Below, piece after piece: positions 1 through 10,875 of a DNA stretch of 64,000 nt. The stretch comes from Caulobacter sp. Lineage in GTDB: Bacteria > Pseudomonadota > Alphaproteobacteria > Caulobacterales > Caulobacteraceae. The stretch covers positions 1 through 64,000 of the forward strand of contig JAQGIK010000076.1 in NCBI GenBank assembly GCA_028291265.1. The letters are read 5' to 3'. Positions within the stretch are counted from its first letter, which is position 1, and each line of letters starts with the position of its first letter. The translations under genes and the position numbers were made by a program. The notes beneath the pieces were generated by a model. It was not told the DNA's origin, searched no databases, and was given only the letters and a program-made list of their open reading frames with translations.

Positions 1-2105
1 ATTTCGGCGTGCTGGCCAGGCCGGCCGCCCCGATCAAACGCGTCACCGTCGTCGAGCCCCCGCGCACGGGGGCCAAGACCGTCACCGCCTATGCGCCCAA
101 TGTGCCGCTGCCGGCCGTGGCCATCACCTGGCTCGGCCCGAAGGCGTCGGACAAGGACGCCGCCGCCGTCAAGGTGCTCGACGCCATTCTGTCGGGCGGC
201 AAGTCCTCGCGGCTCTACAACAGCCTGGTCTATGAGCAGCAGATCGCCCAGGAGGCCTTCTCAACCGCCGAACTCAACGCCCAGCCCGGCCTGTTCTACG
301 TCGGCGCCGTCATGGCCAGCGGCAAGACCCTGGACGAGGGCCAGAAGGCCCTGCTGGCCGAGGTCGCCCGCCTGCGCGACGCCCCGCCGACCGCCGCCGA
401 ACTGGCCGAGGCCAAGAGCGAGATGATCGCCGGGGCCGTGCGCCAGCGTGAGACCATCGACGGCAAGGGCTTCGTGCTCGGCTCGGCCCTGGTCCTCGAG
501 GGCGACGCCGCCAAGGCCAACAGCGGCATCGACGAGCTGAACGCCGTCACCGCCGCCGACGTGCAGCGGGTGGCCCAGAAGTATCTCGACCCCAAGCGCA
601 TGGTCGTCGTCCGCTACATGGACGAAGGCCAGCGCCCGGCCGGCGAGAAGGACGCCGTGACCAAGCCCGTCACCGTGACCAGCCAGCCTTTCAAGGGCGA
701 GCGCATCGCCCTGCGCGACGCGGCCCAGCGCGAAAAGGCCCCGGCCCTCGGCGAGCCGATCGCCCCGGTCCTGCCGACGCCGGTCGAAAAGACCCTGGCC
801 AACGGCCTGCGGGTCATCGTCGCCCGCTCCAGCAACCTGCCGCTGGTCACCGCCGACCTCACCGTCCGGGCCGGCTCGATCTTCGATCCCGACGGCCAGG
901 CGGGCCTGGCCAGCATGGCCGCCGACCTGATGACCGAAGGGGCCGGCGGCAAGAGCGCCGTCGACATCGCCGCCCAGACCGAGGCCCTCGGGGCCGAGCT
1001 GTCGACCGGGGCCGGCCGCGAGTTCACCTCGGTGACCCTGAGCAGCCTGACCAGCAACCTGGACGCCTCCATCGACCTGATGGCCGACGTCGCCCTGCGC
1101 CCGGCCTTCGACCAGGAAGAACTGGACCGCTCGCGCGACCAGGCCATCGACGGCTTCCAGGTGGCGCTGACCGAGCCCGGCTCGGTAGCCGGCTACGTCT
1201 CCTCGCCCGCCGTCTGGAGCGGCACCCCGTTCGCCGACGTCACCACCCCGACCACCCTCAAGGCCCTCAAGCGCGACGACCTGGCCGCCTTCCACGACCG
1301 CTGGTTCCGGCCCGACAACGCCGTGCTGGTGATCACGGGCGACATCACGCCAGAGGCCGGCTTCGCCCTGGCCGAACGGGCCTTCGGGGCCTGGAAGGCG
1401 CCGGCGACGCCGCTGGCGGTCGCCCCGGCGGTGTCGGGCCAGTCGAAGCCCCGCATCGTCATCGTCGACATGCCCGGCGCCGGCCAGGCCAGCGTCATCG
1501 TCGCCAAGCGGGCCATCACCCGCGACGATCCCCGCTACTACGCCGGCCTGGTGGCCAACAATGTGCTGGGCGGCGGCTACTCCTCCCGCCTCAACCAGGA
1601 GATCCGGCTGAAGCGCGGCCTGGCCTACGGGGCCGGCTCCAGCCTGTCTGTGCGCAAGGGCAGCGGCGGCTTCTCGGCCTCGACCTCGACCAAGAACGAG
1701 ACGGCCGGCGAGGTGCTCGTCCTGCTGCGCGGCGAGATGACCCGGCTCGGGGAAGTCCCGCCAACGCCTGAGGAGATGGCCGCCCGCAAGTCGGTGTTGA
1801 TCGGCGGTTTCGGCCGCGAACTGGCCACCGCCGGCGGCCTGGCCGACACCCTGGGCTCGCTGGCCGCCTACGGCATCGACCTGAACGAGGTGTCGCTGTT
1901 CACCGCCAAGATCGAGGCGGTGACGCCGGACCAGGTGCGCGAGTTCGCCACCCAGGTGATGAAGCCCGGCGACGCCAGCGTCATCGTCGTCGGCGACGGC
2001 AAGCTGTTCGGCAAGAGCCTGAAGGAGGCCCTGCCGGACGCCGAGGTCATCCCCATCGGCGAACTCGACCTCGACAGCCCGACCCTGCGCAAGGCCAGGA
2101 AATGA
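1..2105 (+). CDS. M16 family zinc peptidase, C-terminal part (5' end outside window)
   Basis: The reading frame is open from base 3, so the window starts inside the gene and about 700 residues are visible. The visible part holds the end of a first M16 (insulinase/pitrilysin) unit and a complete second unit starting near the segment VEKTLANGLRVIVARSSNLP. In the second unit the position of the zinc motif HxxEH reads ADLMTEG, so it is the non-catalytic half. The active HxxEH would lie upstream, outside the window. The GGGYSSRLNQEIR and LAYGAGSS segments are typical of the C-terminal M16 domain. This is the two-domain periplasmic M16 layout of about 950 residues. Its stop overlaps the thiD start by 4 bp (ATGA). 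Confidence 0.9.
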   Translation, partial: FGVLARPAAPIKRVTVVEPPRTGAKTVTAYAPNVPLPAVAITWLGPKASDKDAAAVKVLDAILSGGKSSRLYNSLVYEQQIAQEAFSTAELNAQPGLFYVGAVMASGKTLDEGQKALLAEVARLRDAPPTAAELAEAKSEMIAGAVRQRETIDGKGFVLGSALVLEGDAAKANSGIDELNAVTAADVQRVAQKYLDPKRMVVVRYMDEGQRPAGEKDAVTKPVTVTSQPFKGERIALRDAAQREKAPALGEPIAPVLPTPVEKTLANGLRVIVARSSNLPLVTADLTVRAGSIFDPDGQAGLASMAADLMTEGAGGKSAVDIAAQTEALGAELSTGAGREFTSVTLSSLTSNLDASIDLMADVALRPAFDQEELDRSRDQAIDGFQVALTEPGSVAGYVSSPAVWSGTPFADVTTPTTLKALKRDDLAAFHDRWFRPDNAVLVITGDITPEAGFALAERAFGAWKAPATPLAVAPAVSGQSKPRIVIVDMPGAGQASVIVAKRAITRDDPRYYAGLVANNVLGGGYSSRLNQEIRLKRGLAYGAGSSLSVRKGSGGFSASTSTKNETAGEVLVLLRGEMTRLGEVPPTPEEMAARKSVLIGGFGRELATAGGLADTLGSLAAYGIDLNEVSLFTAKIEAVTPDQVREFATQVMKPGDASVIVVGDGKLFGKSLKEALPDAEVIPIGELDLDSPTLRKARK

Positions 2106-2899
2106 GCATTGGCCGTGTGCTGATCATCGCCGGCTCCGACAGCGGCGGCGGGGCCGGCCTGCAGGCCGACATCAAGGCGGTGACCATGCTGGGGGCCTAC
2201 GCCGCCACCGCGGTCACCGCCATCACCGTGCAGAACACGCTCGGCGTCAGCGCCGTCCACCCCGTGCCGCTGGAGATCATCGAGGCCCAGGGCCGCGCCG
2301 TGCTCGACGACATCGGGGCCGACGCCATCAAGACCGGCATGCTGGGCGACGCGTCCACCGTCGCCGTCGCCGCCCGGCTGATCGACAGCGCCCCAGGCGT
2401 GCCCGTGGTCGTCGACCCAGTGATGATCGCCAAGGGCGGCGCCAGCCTGCTCGACCCGCGGGCCATCGCGGCGGTGCGGTCCGAACTGGTCCCGCGCGCC
2501 ACCCTGCTGACCCCCAACGCCCCCGAGGCCGAAGCCCTGACCGGCCTGCCCGCCACCAGCACCGACGACCTGCGCCGCTGCGGCCATGCCCTGCTGCGCA
2601 TGGGGGCCAGGGCCGTGCTGATGAAGGGCGGCCATGTGCCCGGCGACCGGTTGATCGACCTCCTCATCACCGCCGACGGCGAAAGCGCCTTCGAGGACGC
2701 CCGCATCGACACCGTCCACACCCACGGCACCGGCTGCACGCTTGCCAGCGCCTGCGCGGCGGGCCTGGCCCAGGGCCTCGACCTGACCACCGCCGTCGCC
2801 CGGGCCTGGAACTACGTCCACCGGGCCATCGAGGCGGCCCCGGGCCTGGGAAAAGGGCACGGACCGCTGGACCACGCCTGGATGCTGCGCGACCGCTAA
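2102..2899 (+). CDS. thiD: Hydroxymethylpyrimidine/phosphomethylpyrimidine kinase
   Basis: The 265-residue protein matches ThiD in length and motifs. The N-terminal IIAGSDSGGGAGLQADIK segment binds the pyrimidine substrate, and the C-terminal HGTGCTLASA segment (about residues 207-216) is the ribokinase-fold anion hole and catalytic region. The enzyme phosphorylates HMP and HMP-P in cytoplasmic thiamine biosynthesis. The ATG overlaps the TGA of the M16 gene (ATGA), so translation is probably coupled. No TPP riboswitch is visible, and there is no space for one. Confidence 0.95.
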   Translation: MSIGRVLIIAGSDSGGGAGLQADIKAVTMLGAYAATAVTAITVQNTLGVSAVHPVPLEIIEAQGRAVLDDIGADAIKTGMLGDASTVAVAARLIDSAPGVPVVVDPVMIAKGGASLLDPRAIAAVRSELVPRATLLTPNAPEAEALTGLPATSTDDLRRCGHALLRMGARAVLMKGGHVPGDRLIDLLITADGESAFEDARIDTVHTHGTGCTLASACAAGLAQGLDLTTAVARAWNYVHRAIEAAPGLGKGHGPLDHAWMLRDR

Positions 2900-2982
2900 G
2901 CATCTGACGGGGCGCGACAACTTGCGCAATGACAGATCGCCCGCCGCATGATTCCCTTCGCCCCAAGTCGGGGAGTTGATCC

Positions 2983-3438
2983 ATGCGTCTCATCATCGCC
3001 ATGGCGTTGGCGGCTGTCGCCTTGCCTACCGTTGCGTCCGCCGAAACCTGGCTGCCGATCGCCAAGGGCGCGGCCCATGTCTCCTACGCCGACCCGGACG
3101 CCCTGACCGGCGACGACAGCGAGGTCGTGGTCCGCGAGATGAAGGTCTACGACCCGCCGATCGTCGCCGACGGCCAGACCATCGCCGCCCGCATCGTCAA
3201 CTACCGGTTCCGCTGCGACTCCACCCGCTTCAAGATCCTCGACGTCGAGAACGTCGACGAGACCGGCAAGAGCCTGGGGGTCAGCGCCATCGACGAGGCC
3301 TGGCGCGAGCCGGTCGCTGCCGGCACCGTCGGCGAGAAGCTGGCCGCCTTCGGCTGCGGCCAGATGGCCATGGACCCCAACGGCGCAGTGACCCGCTCGG
3401 CCGCCATCCGCGACGGCCGCTGGATGCTCTCCCAATAG
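2983..3438 (+). CDS. Small secreted protein of unknown function
   Basis: The 151-residue protein has a clear signal peptide (MRLIIAMALAAVALPTVASA, then mature ETWLP). The mature part has two cysteines, in FRCDSTRF and FGCGQM, that could form a disulfide. The pattern (secreted, WLPIAKG start, Tyr-Asp-rich strands) resembles surface-adhesin-E-like periplasmic proteins of Proteobacteria, but I cannot name the family securely. It stands alone between thiD and a nucleotidyltransferase-like gene. Confidence 0.75.
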   Translation: MRLIIAMALAAVALPTVASAETWLPIAKGAAHVSYADPDALTGDDSEVVVREMKVYDPPIVADGQTIAARIVNYRFRCDSTRFKILDVENVDETGKSLGVSAIDEAWREPVAAGTVGEKLAAFGCGQMAMDPNGAVTRSAAIRDGRWMLSQ

Positions 3439-3478
3439 ACTTGAGGGCAGCAGGCGCCGAATCGGCCACATTGGCCGC

Positions 3479-4045
3479 ATGCTGAACGCCAGACTCGAAG
3501 AGATCGTCCGCGCCGCCCCGACCCTGATGACGGCCCTGCGCCATGCCCGGGACCTCGACCTCCCCGACTGGCTGATCGTCTCCGGCGCCGTCTACCAGCG
3601 GGTCTGGAACCACCTGACCGGCCGCGACCCCGACTACGGGGTGCGCGACTACGACCTGGCCTACTGGGACGCCGACACCAGCTACGACGCCGAGGACGTC
3701 TTCATCAAACAGGCCGCCGCCCTGTTCCCCCCGCCGCTCGACGAACTGGTCGAGGTCCGCAACCAGGCCCGGGTCCACCTTTGGTTCGAGGACCATTTCG
3801 GCGAACCCTACGAGCCCCTGGCCAACAGCGCCGAGGCCCTGGCCCGCTTCGTCGCCCCGGCCTTCGGCGTCGGCGTGCGGCTGGAGAAGGACGACGCCCT
3901 GACCATCGAAGCGCCGTTCGGCCTCGAGGACCTGTTCGCCATGACCCTGCGGCCCAACCCCTATCGGCAGTTGGCCAAGGGCTGGGAGAAGACCACTGCC
4001 TCGGCCCGCGCACGCTGGCCGGAAGTGAAGATCGTCCAGCCCTGA
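3479..4045 (+). CDS. Nucleotidyltransferase-like protein (DUF925/NTP_transf_6 type)
   Basis: The 188-residue protein has the start WLIVSGAVYQRVWNHL followed by VRDYDLAYWD. This is the layout of the nucleotidyltransferase-like DUF925 family: a G-S/A motif and then an Asp-x-Asp-like strand. FGLEDLFAMTLRPNP near the C-terminus is also typical. The substrate is unknown. It starts 40 bp after the secreted-protein gene. Confidence 0.8.
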   Translation: MLNARLEEIVRAAPTLMTALRHARDLDLPDWLIVSGAVYQRVWNHLTGRDPDYGVRDYDLAYWDADTSYDAEDVFIKQAAALFPPPLDELVEVRNQARVHLWFEDHFGEPYEPLANSAEALARFVAPAFGVGVRLEKDDALTIEAPFGLEDLFAMTLRPNPYRQLAKGWEKTTASARARWPEVKIVQP

Positions 4046-4115
4046 GGAAATCTCGGTTGTCGCCGCCGCCCCGGGCGGGCAAGGCGGTGGCTCACAGACC
4101 TAAAGGACTCCTGCC

Positions 4116-4928
4116 GTGCGCCAGTGGACCGTCGACGCCTTCGCCGCCGCCCCCTTCAAGGGCAACCCCGCCTGCGTCGTCGCGCCGTTCGACGTCTGGC
4201 CGGCCGACGCCTGGATGCAGACCCTGGCCGCCGAGAACAACCAGGCCGAAACCGCCTACCTGCTGAAGACCGCCGATCCGGCCCGCTTCGACCTGCGCTG
4301 GTTCACGCCGGCGCTGGAGGTGCCGCTGTGCGGCCACGCTACGCTCGCCGCCGCCCATGTGCTGTTCGCCGAACTGGGCCTGGACACAGCCGAGGTCGCC
4401 TTCGAGACCAAATCGGGCGTACTGACGGTGACGCGCGAGGAAGGCCTGTACGCAATGGACTTCCCGGCCAATCCGCCAAGGCGGACGACGGCGCCGGCCG
4501 GGCTCGCCGAAGCGCTCGGCGTCGAACCCACCGAGGTCTGGGCCGCCTCCTACCTCGTGGCCATTCTGGACAGCGAAGCGGCGGTCCGCGCCCTCAACCC
4601 CGACATCGCGGCGATCAAGACGATCGTCGGCGAAGCCACCGGCGAGCGCGGCAACATCAGCGTCGCCGCCCTGGCCGACGAGGGCGCGCCCTACGACGTC
4701 GTCAGCCGCTTCTTCGCCCCCGGCTCCGGCATCCCCGAGGACCCGGCCACCGGCTCGGCCCACTGTATCCTGGCGCCGCTGTTCGCCGACAGGCTGGGCC
4801 GCGCCCGCAATCGCTTCCACCAAGCCTATCCGGGCCGGGGCGGCGACCTCGACTGCGAGGTCAGGGGCGACCGCGTCATCCTGCGCGGGCAGGCGGTGAC
4901 GGTCGTCGAGAGCCGGCTGCGGCTCTGA
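4116..4928 (+). CDS. PhzF family epimerase/isomerase-like protein
   Basis: The 270-residue protein has a GTG start with AAAGGAC upstream. It shows PhzF hallmarks: the opening [17 protein letters not shown], the catalytic Glu in [29 protein letters not shown], and the second-half signature [10 protein letters not shown]. The two diaminopimelate-epimerase-fold halves are complete. There are no other phenazine genes, so it is one of the common PhzF-like proteins of unknown substrate rather than an antibiotic enzyme. It is followed by a 12-bp perfect stem-loop. Confidence 0.92.
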   Translation: MRQWTVDAFAAAPFKGNPACVVAPFDVWPADAWMQTLAAENNQAETAYLLKTADPARFDLRWFTPALEVPLCGHATLAAAHVLFAELGLDTAEVAFETKSGVLTVTREEGLYAMDFPANPPRRTTAPAGLAEALGVEPTEVWAASYLVAILDSEAAVRALNPDIAAIKTIVGEATGERGNISVAALADEGAPYDVVSRFFAPGSGIPEDPATGSAHCILAPLFADRLGRARNRFHQAYPGRGGDLDCEVRGDRVILRGQAVTVVESRLRL

Positions 4929-4937
4929 AAAACGTGG

Positions 4938-4968
4938 AGCGCCCCCGCCGGGGACGGGCGGGGGCGCT
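4938..4968. terminator. GC-rich stem-loop between convergent genes
   Basis: AGCGCCCCCGCC (4938-4949) pairs perfectly with GGCGGGGGCGCT (4957-4968) around a 7-nt loop. It lies just after the PhzF stop and before the stop of the minus-strand gene at 5020. No T-run follows on the plus strand, so it may act as a bidirectional or partly Rho-assisted terminator. Confidence 0.6.
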
Positions 4969-5019
4969 GACGGGGCGCGCACGGAGGGGACGACGGCGAG
5001 CCCCGGGTCTCGTCAGAGA

Positions 5020-5373
5020 CTAGTGACGGCGATGGTCGTCGCGGCGGTGATCGCCACGGTCGTCGCGGTCGTTGGCCTGCCAGCGGATCTTGACGCTGAG
5101 CCGGGAGAAGCGACGGTCGAGATCGACGCGTTCCCAGGCCTGCAGGCCGCCGGTGGCCCGGTAGCGGGCTTCGAGGCGGGCGATGCCGCGGAATTCCTGG
5201 CGCAGGCTGCTGGCCTCGCGGCGGGTGATCTGGCCGCTGCGGACGCCCTGGTCGATCCGGCGGTCAAGCTGGGCCTGGCGCTGGTTGATGTTCTGCCAGG
5301 GGGCGGCGAGAACGGGGGCGGCGGTGGCGGCCAGGGCCGAAGCGGCCACGATGGCGATCACAAGCTTTTTCAT
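5020..5373 (-). CDS. Small secreted basic protein
   Basis: The 117-residue protein has a signal peptide (MKKLVIAIVAASALAATAAPVLA). The mature part is helical and very basic: RQAQLDRRIDQGVRSGQIT, then REASSLRQEF, ending in a His/Arg/Asp-rich tail (DDRGDHRRDDHRRH) that could bind metal. Related short periplasmic proteins are common in alphaproteobacteria, but their function is unknown to me. Confidence 0.8.
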   Translation of the reverse strand: MKKLVIAIVAASALAATAAPVLAAPWQNINQRQAQLDRRIDQGVRSGQITRREASSLRQEFRGIARLEARYRATGGLQAWERVDLDRRFSRLSVKIRWQANDRDDRGDHRRDDHRRH

Positions 5374-5478
5374 CGTGTTGTCCTTCCTGATGACGCCGCC
5401 TTGCGTGACGACGTTGAAGGCAGATGAACACCTCGCACCTGAAATGGTTCTGAGCGGCTCGTTGTCTGCCGTTCAGGT

Positions 5479-7374
<1,896 letters not shown>

Positions 7375-7496
7375 TTGCCCGAAGTCTTGCCCCTGTTCCG
7401 GAGCCTTATCGCGCAATCTTCCTAACGCTTCGCTTCCATGGGGATATTCGCGTCCAGGGTGCGACAATGTTAACCATCGATTCACCTTGGACGAGT

Positions 7497-7536
7497 TTAA
7501 GATTTGGTTTACTATCCTTACTGACCGGTTAACCGG
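7497..7536. promoter_or_regulatory. Candidate CtrA-type box and palindrome in a divergent intergenic region
   Basis: TTAA-N7-TTTA (7497-7511) differs by one base from the CtrA full-site consensus TTAA-N7-TTAA known from Caulobacter. A perfect 12-bp palindrome, CCGGTTAACCGG, follows at 7525-7536, 21 bp before the GTG at 7558. A GATTC (GANTC, the CcrM methylation site) lies about 15 bp upstream. The region serves the divergent hybrid kinase and the small gene. Confidence 0.35.
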
Positions 7537-7557
7537 GGTTTTCAGGAGGGTGTTAAA

Positions 7558-7899
7558 GTGGACAAGGCATTTGTGGCTCAACGCGTGGCCACCAAGCTGT
7601 TCTCGACCGAGAAGGCCGTCGATGCGGCCATGGTCGAAGCGGCTGAACTGCTGGCCGGCATGGTTGAAGCCCGTGCCCAGCTGAAGGTTTCGGCGATCAC
7701 CGGCGACGCGGCGCAAGCCAAGCTGGTCGAAGCCATCTCCGCCCTCGGCGCCGCCCGCTCGGCGGTCGTGGAAATGCACCGCGAACTGGCTGAAGTGAAG
7801 CTGCGCGTCGGCATCCGCACCAAGCTGATCGGCGTCGAAGACAAGCCGGACGAAGAGCCCAAGGGCAAGCCGAAGGGCTTCCTGCAGGAAGTCGGCTAG
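7558..7899 (+). CDS. Conserved small helical protein, unknown function
   Basis: The 113-residue protein starts at GTG with a strong AGGAGGG Shine-Dalgarno 9 bp upstream. It is Ala/Glu-rich and almost fully helical (MVEAAELLAGMVEARAQLK, LVEAISALGAARSAVVEMH), with a charged Lys/Pro tail. There is no signal peptide or catalytic motif. A strong intrinsic terminator follows, so it is a monocistronic unit. Confidence 0.8.
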   Translation: MDKAFVAQRVATKLFSTEKAVDAAMVEAAELLAGMVEARAQLKVSAITGDAAQAKLVEAISALGAARSAVVEMHRELAEVKLRVGIRTKLIGVEDKPDEEPKGKPKGFLQEVG

Positions 7900-7926
7900 C
7901 CGCTTCACAGCGACGATAGTTCGGAA

Positions 7927-7963
7927 ACGCGTCGGGCCCTCCGCCCGGCGCGTTTTCTTTTGG
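7927..7963 (+). terminator. Rho-independent terminator
   Basis: The arms AACGCGTCGGGC (7927-7938) and GCCCGGCGCGTT (7944-7955) pair with a single G-T wobble. TTTTCTTTT follows. It lies 28 bp after the stop at 7899. Confidence 0.88.
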
Positions 7964-8076
7964 GCTTTCTTCGGCTGCCGCTTCTGTGTCGGGAAGGCGA
8001 CTTTCGACGAGCGAATGGTAAGGTTGCGATAGTTTAACTGGTTTCCTGCACTAAGGCTTTCTACAGCCGAGCCCAC

Positions 8077-8547
8077 ATGCCCAATTCCGTACTTTCCCTG
8101 ATCGTCTATGTCGTCGTCCTCGGCGTCGTGCTCTTTTCCATCTGGAAGGGCGACACGGCCGTGCGGCTGGCCGGATGCTTCGTGGCGGCGGGCGTGCTGT
8201 ACAGCTTCGGCGTCAAGCTCGTGCCGCATGAGTTCCGCACCCTGGTCATGCTGACCGGCGACTTCCTGCTGGCCATGGGCTTCCTGGCCCTGGCCGTGCG
8301 CTACGCCAGCCTGTGGCTGGGCGGGGCCATGCTGTTCCAGGCCGTGCAGTTCATGCTCCACGCCTGGTACATGCTGGGCGAGAAGAAGGCCGACGTGTTT
8401 CACGCCGTGGTCAACAACCTCGACACCGTCGGCATCCTGGTCTGCCTGCTGATCGGGACCATCACCGCCTGGCGCCGCCGCACCGCGGCCCAGAGGTCGG
8501 CCATGGCGGCCGAGGCGATCCGGGCCGAACCGGCGGCGACCGCCTAG
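8077..8547 (+). CDS. Small integral membrane protein, unknown function
   Basis: The 156-residue protein has about four hydrophobic helices (near residues 5-20, 28-45, 55-90 and 115-132), followed by a basic cytoplasmic tail rich in Arg and Ala. There are no recognisable catalytic residues. Its stop overlaps the stop of the convergent EamA gene by 3-4 bp. Confidence 0.75.
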   Translation: MPNSVLSLIVYVVVLGVVLFSIWKGDTAVRLAGCFVAAGVLYSFGVKLVPHEFRTLVMLTGDFLLAMGFLALAVRYASLWLGGAMLFQAVQFMLHAWYMLGEKKADVFHAVVNNLDTVGILVCLLIGTITAWRRRTAAQRSAMAAEAIRAEPAATA

Positions 8548-9473
8548 ACGCCCTCTTTCGGCAGCGCCTTCTTCCAGGTCGTCAGGCCGACTCCCAGCAG
8601 GATCAGGCCGAGCGCCGCGAAGGCGCTCCAGCCCGGCCGCTCGGCCATCAGCACCACGCCCAGGGCCGTGGCCCAGAGGGGCGCCAGGTAGATGGACATG
8701 CTCATGAACACCGGCCCGCGCCGCTGGACCAGCCAGACGTAGCCGACGCTGCCGAGCGCGGTGGAGAAGACGCCGAGGCCGGTGACCGCGAGCAGGGCCT
8801 TCAGCGGCGGCACGGGGGGCAGGGGCGTCGTCGCCACGGCCCCGACGACGGCGAAGCCGAGGCCGGTCAGCACCATCAACAGGGCGCCGGCCGTGGAGCT
8901 GATGACCGGCGCCTTGCGGGCGATGATGTTGGAGATGCCGTACATCAGGCCCCCGAGGATGGCCGCGCCGAGCGCCAGCCCCTCGACCGCCCCGCCGGCC
9001 ACGGCCCGCGGCCAGACCAGCACCACCAGGCCGACGAAGCCCAGCGCCACGCCAAGGCCGCGACGCAGGCTGAGCCGCTCTTCGGCCAGCAGCACATGGG
9101 CCAGGGCGGCGGTGAACAGCGGCGAGGAGCCGTTGCAGATGGCGTTGACGGCGCTCGGCAGGCCCTGGGCCGCGAAGGCGAAGAAGAAGAACGGCAGGGC
9201 CATGCCGATCAGCCCGACCGCCGCATACCAGCCCCAGGCCGGGTGCGGCCGGGGCCGTAGGGGCGGCAGCCGCTCGCCCCGAGCCGCGCAGATCGCCGCC
9301 AGGACGACGGTCGCCACGCCCATGCGCAACACCGTGTTCCAGGCCGGCGGGATGTCGTGCACGGCGATCTTCAAGGCCGCGAAGGCCGAGCCCCAGGCGA
9401 CGACCAGGGCGGCCAGCACCAGCCAGTCGATGGCGGGCGCCTGCAGGCGTGACGGGGCGGCGGGGGAGGTCAT
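8544..9473 (-). CDS. EamA/DMT family transporter
   Basis: The 309-residue inner-membrane protein has about ten TM helices in two EamA repeats, with WGSAFAALKIAV in helix 1 and NAICNGSSPLFTAALAHVLL in the first repeat. The family exports amino acids, purines or other metabolites. The substrate is not predictable. The start at 9473 has GGTGATAG/GGGGCGG-type purine-rich sequence nearby but no ideal Shine-Dalgarno. Confidence 0.88.
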   Translation of the reverse strand: MTSPAAPSRLQAPAIDWLVLAALVVAWGSAFAALKIAVHDIPPAWNTVLRMGVATVVLAAICAARGERLPPLRPRPHPAWGWYAAVGLIGMALPFFFFAFAAQGLPSAVNAICNGSSPLFTAALAHVLLAEERLSLRRGLGVALGFVGLVVLVWPRAVAGGAVEGLALGAAILGGLMYGISNIIARKAPVISSTAGALLMVLTGLGFAVVGAVATTPLPPVPPLKALLAVTGLGVFSTALGSVGYVWLVQRRGPVFMSMSIYLAPLWATALGVVLMAERPGWSAFAALGLILLGVGLTTWKKALPKEGV

Positions 9474-9549
9474 GGGGCGGGGTGATAGGGGGCGTCGCGG
9501 CGCCTGTCGTCTCAATCCCTGTTTCGGATCGTGAGGGGCGGGTCTCAAC

Positions 9550-9660
9550 GCGCCTCAAGAAAATCTCTTCTTGTGCGCTGCGGCAAACTCCTGTCTTTGA
9601 ACCGCGGGCCAGGCCTCCCCAACGAGGCCCAGTCCATCTGTAAGGATGGGAGACATCGCA
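9550..9660 (+). promoter_or_regulatory. Structured leader of serC (candidate serC RNA motif)
   Basis: Three hairpins sit directly before the serC ATG. The first is CAAGAA/TTCTTG (9556-9561 with 9568-9573), extended by GCGC pairs. The second is GGCCTC/GAGGCC (9612-9617 with 9624-9629). The third is CCATC/GATGG (9634-9638 with 9645-9649), which overlaps the ribosome-binding sequence. The serC RNA motif is a known alphaproteobacterial leader found only upstream of serC. The match here rests on position and structure, not on a covariance search. Confidence 0.55.
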
Positions 9661-10836
9661 ATGACCAATACCCTGGCCACGCCAGAGGTGCGCCCCGCGC
9701 GCCCCGAATTTTCGTCCGGCCCCTGCGCCAAGCGCCCCGGATGGACCCCCGAAAACCTCAAGGACGCCGTGCTTGGCCGCTCGCACCGGGGCAAGCCCGG
9801 CAAGGCGGCGCTCAAGGCGGCGATCGACCGGACCCGCGAAATCCTCGAGGTTCCGGAAGGCTACCTGATCGGCATCGTCCCCGGTTCCGACACCGGCGCC
9901 GTCGAGATGGCCCTGTGGTCGCTGCTGGGCCCGCGCCCGGTGCAGCTGCTGGCCTTCGAAAGCTTCGGCAAGGACTGGGTGACCGACGTCACCAAGCAGC
10001 TGAAGCTGCCCGACGTCGAGGTGCTCGACGCCCCCTACGGCCTGCTGCCGGACCTGACCAGGGTGCGGCCCGACGCCGACCTGGTGTTCACCTGGAACGG
10101 CACCACCTCCGGCGTCCGCGTGCCGAACGGCGACTTCATCGCCGCAGACCGCACTGGCCTGACCATCTGCGACGCCACCAGTGCGGCATTTGCGCAAAAG
10201 CTCGACTGGGCGAAGCTCGATGTCGTCACCTTCAGCTGGCAGAAGGCGCTTGGCGGGGAGGCCGCCCATGGCGTCCTGATCCTGTCGCCCCGGGCGGTCG
10301 AGCGGCTGGAGAGCCACACCCCGGCCTGGCCGATGCCCAAGCTGTTCCGCATGACCAAGGGCGGCAAGATCAACGCCGAGATCTTCGAGGGCGCGACGAT
10401 CAACACCCCCTCCATGCTCTGCGTCGAGGACTACCTGGACGCCCTGGCCTGGTCGAAGGACGTCGGGGGCCTCAAGGGTCTGAACGCCCGGGCCGACGCC
10501 AACTTCGCGGCCATCGCCGCCTGGGTGGCCAGGACGCCCTGGGTCGACTTCCTGGCCGTCGATCCGGCCACCCGTTCCAACACATCCGTCTGCCTGAAGG
10601 TCGTCGATCCCCGCATCGCCGCCCTGCCGGCCGAGGCCCAGGCCGACTTCGCCAAGAAGCTGGCCACGGTGCTGGAGAAGGAGAAGGCGGCCTACGACAT
10701 CGGCGGCTATCGCGATGCGCCGCCTGGCCTTCGCATCTGGTGCGGCTGCACCATCGACACCGCCGACATCGAAGCGCTGACCCCCTGGCTGGACTGGGCC
10801 TTCGCCTCCGTCTCCGCCGACCTCGCCTCGGCCTGA
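9661..10836 (+). CDS. serC: Phosphoserine aminotransferase
   Basis: The 391-residue PLP enzyme converts 3-phosphohydroxypyruvate and glutamate to phosphoserine. It opens with [15 protein letters not shown] and has [15 protein letters not shown]. The Schiff-base lysine is in [15 protein letters not shown] (about Lys195). This is the class V aminotransferase type found in alphaproteobacteria. It forms an operon with serA 39 bp downstream. Confidence 0.96.
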   Translation: MTNTLATPEVRPARPEFSSGPCAKRPGWTPENLKDAVLGRSHRGKPGKAALKAAIDRTREILEVPEGYLIGIVPGSDTGAVEMALWSLLGPRPVQLLAFESFGKDWVTDVTKQLKLPDVEVLDAPYGLLPDLTRVRPDADLVFTWNGTTSGVRVPNGDFIAADRTGLTICDATSAAFAQKLDWAKLDVVTFSWQKALGGEAAHGVLILSPRAVERLESHTPAWPMPKLFRMTKGGKINAEIFEGATINTPSMLCVEDYLDALAWSKDVGGLKGLNARADANFAAIAAWVARTPWVDFLAVDPATRSNTSVCLKVVDPRIAALPAEAQADFAKKLATVLEKEKAAYDIGGYRDAPPGLRIWCGCTIDTADIEALTPWLDWAFASVSADLASA

Positions 10837-10875
10837 ACCGCTTTTCCGTTTCAATACGCACACGAGGAGGCACGA

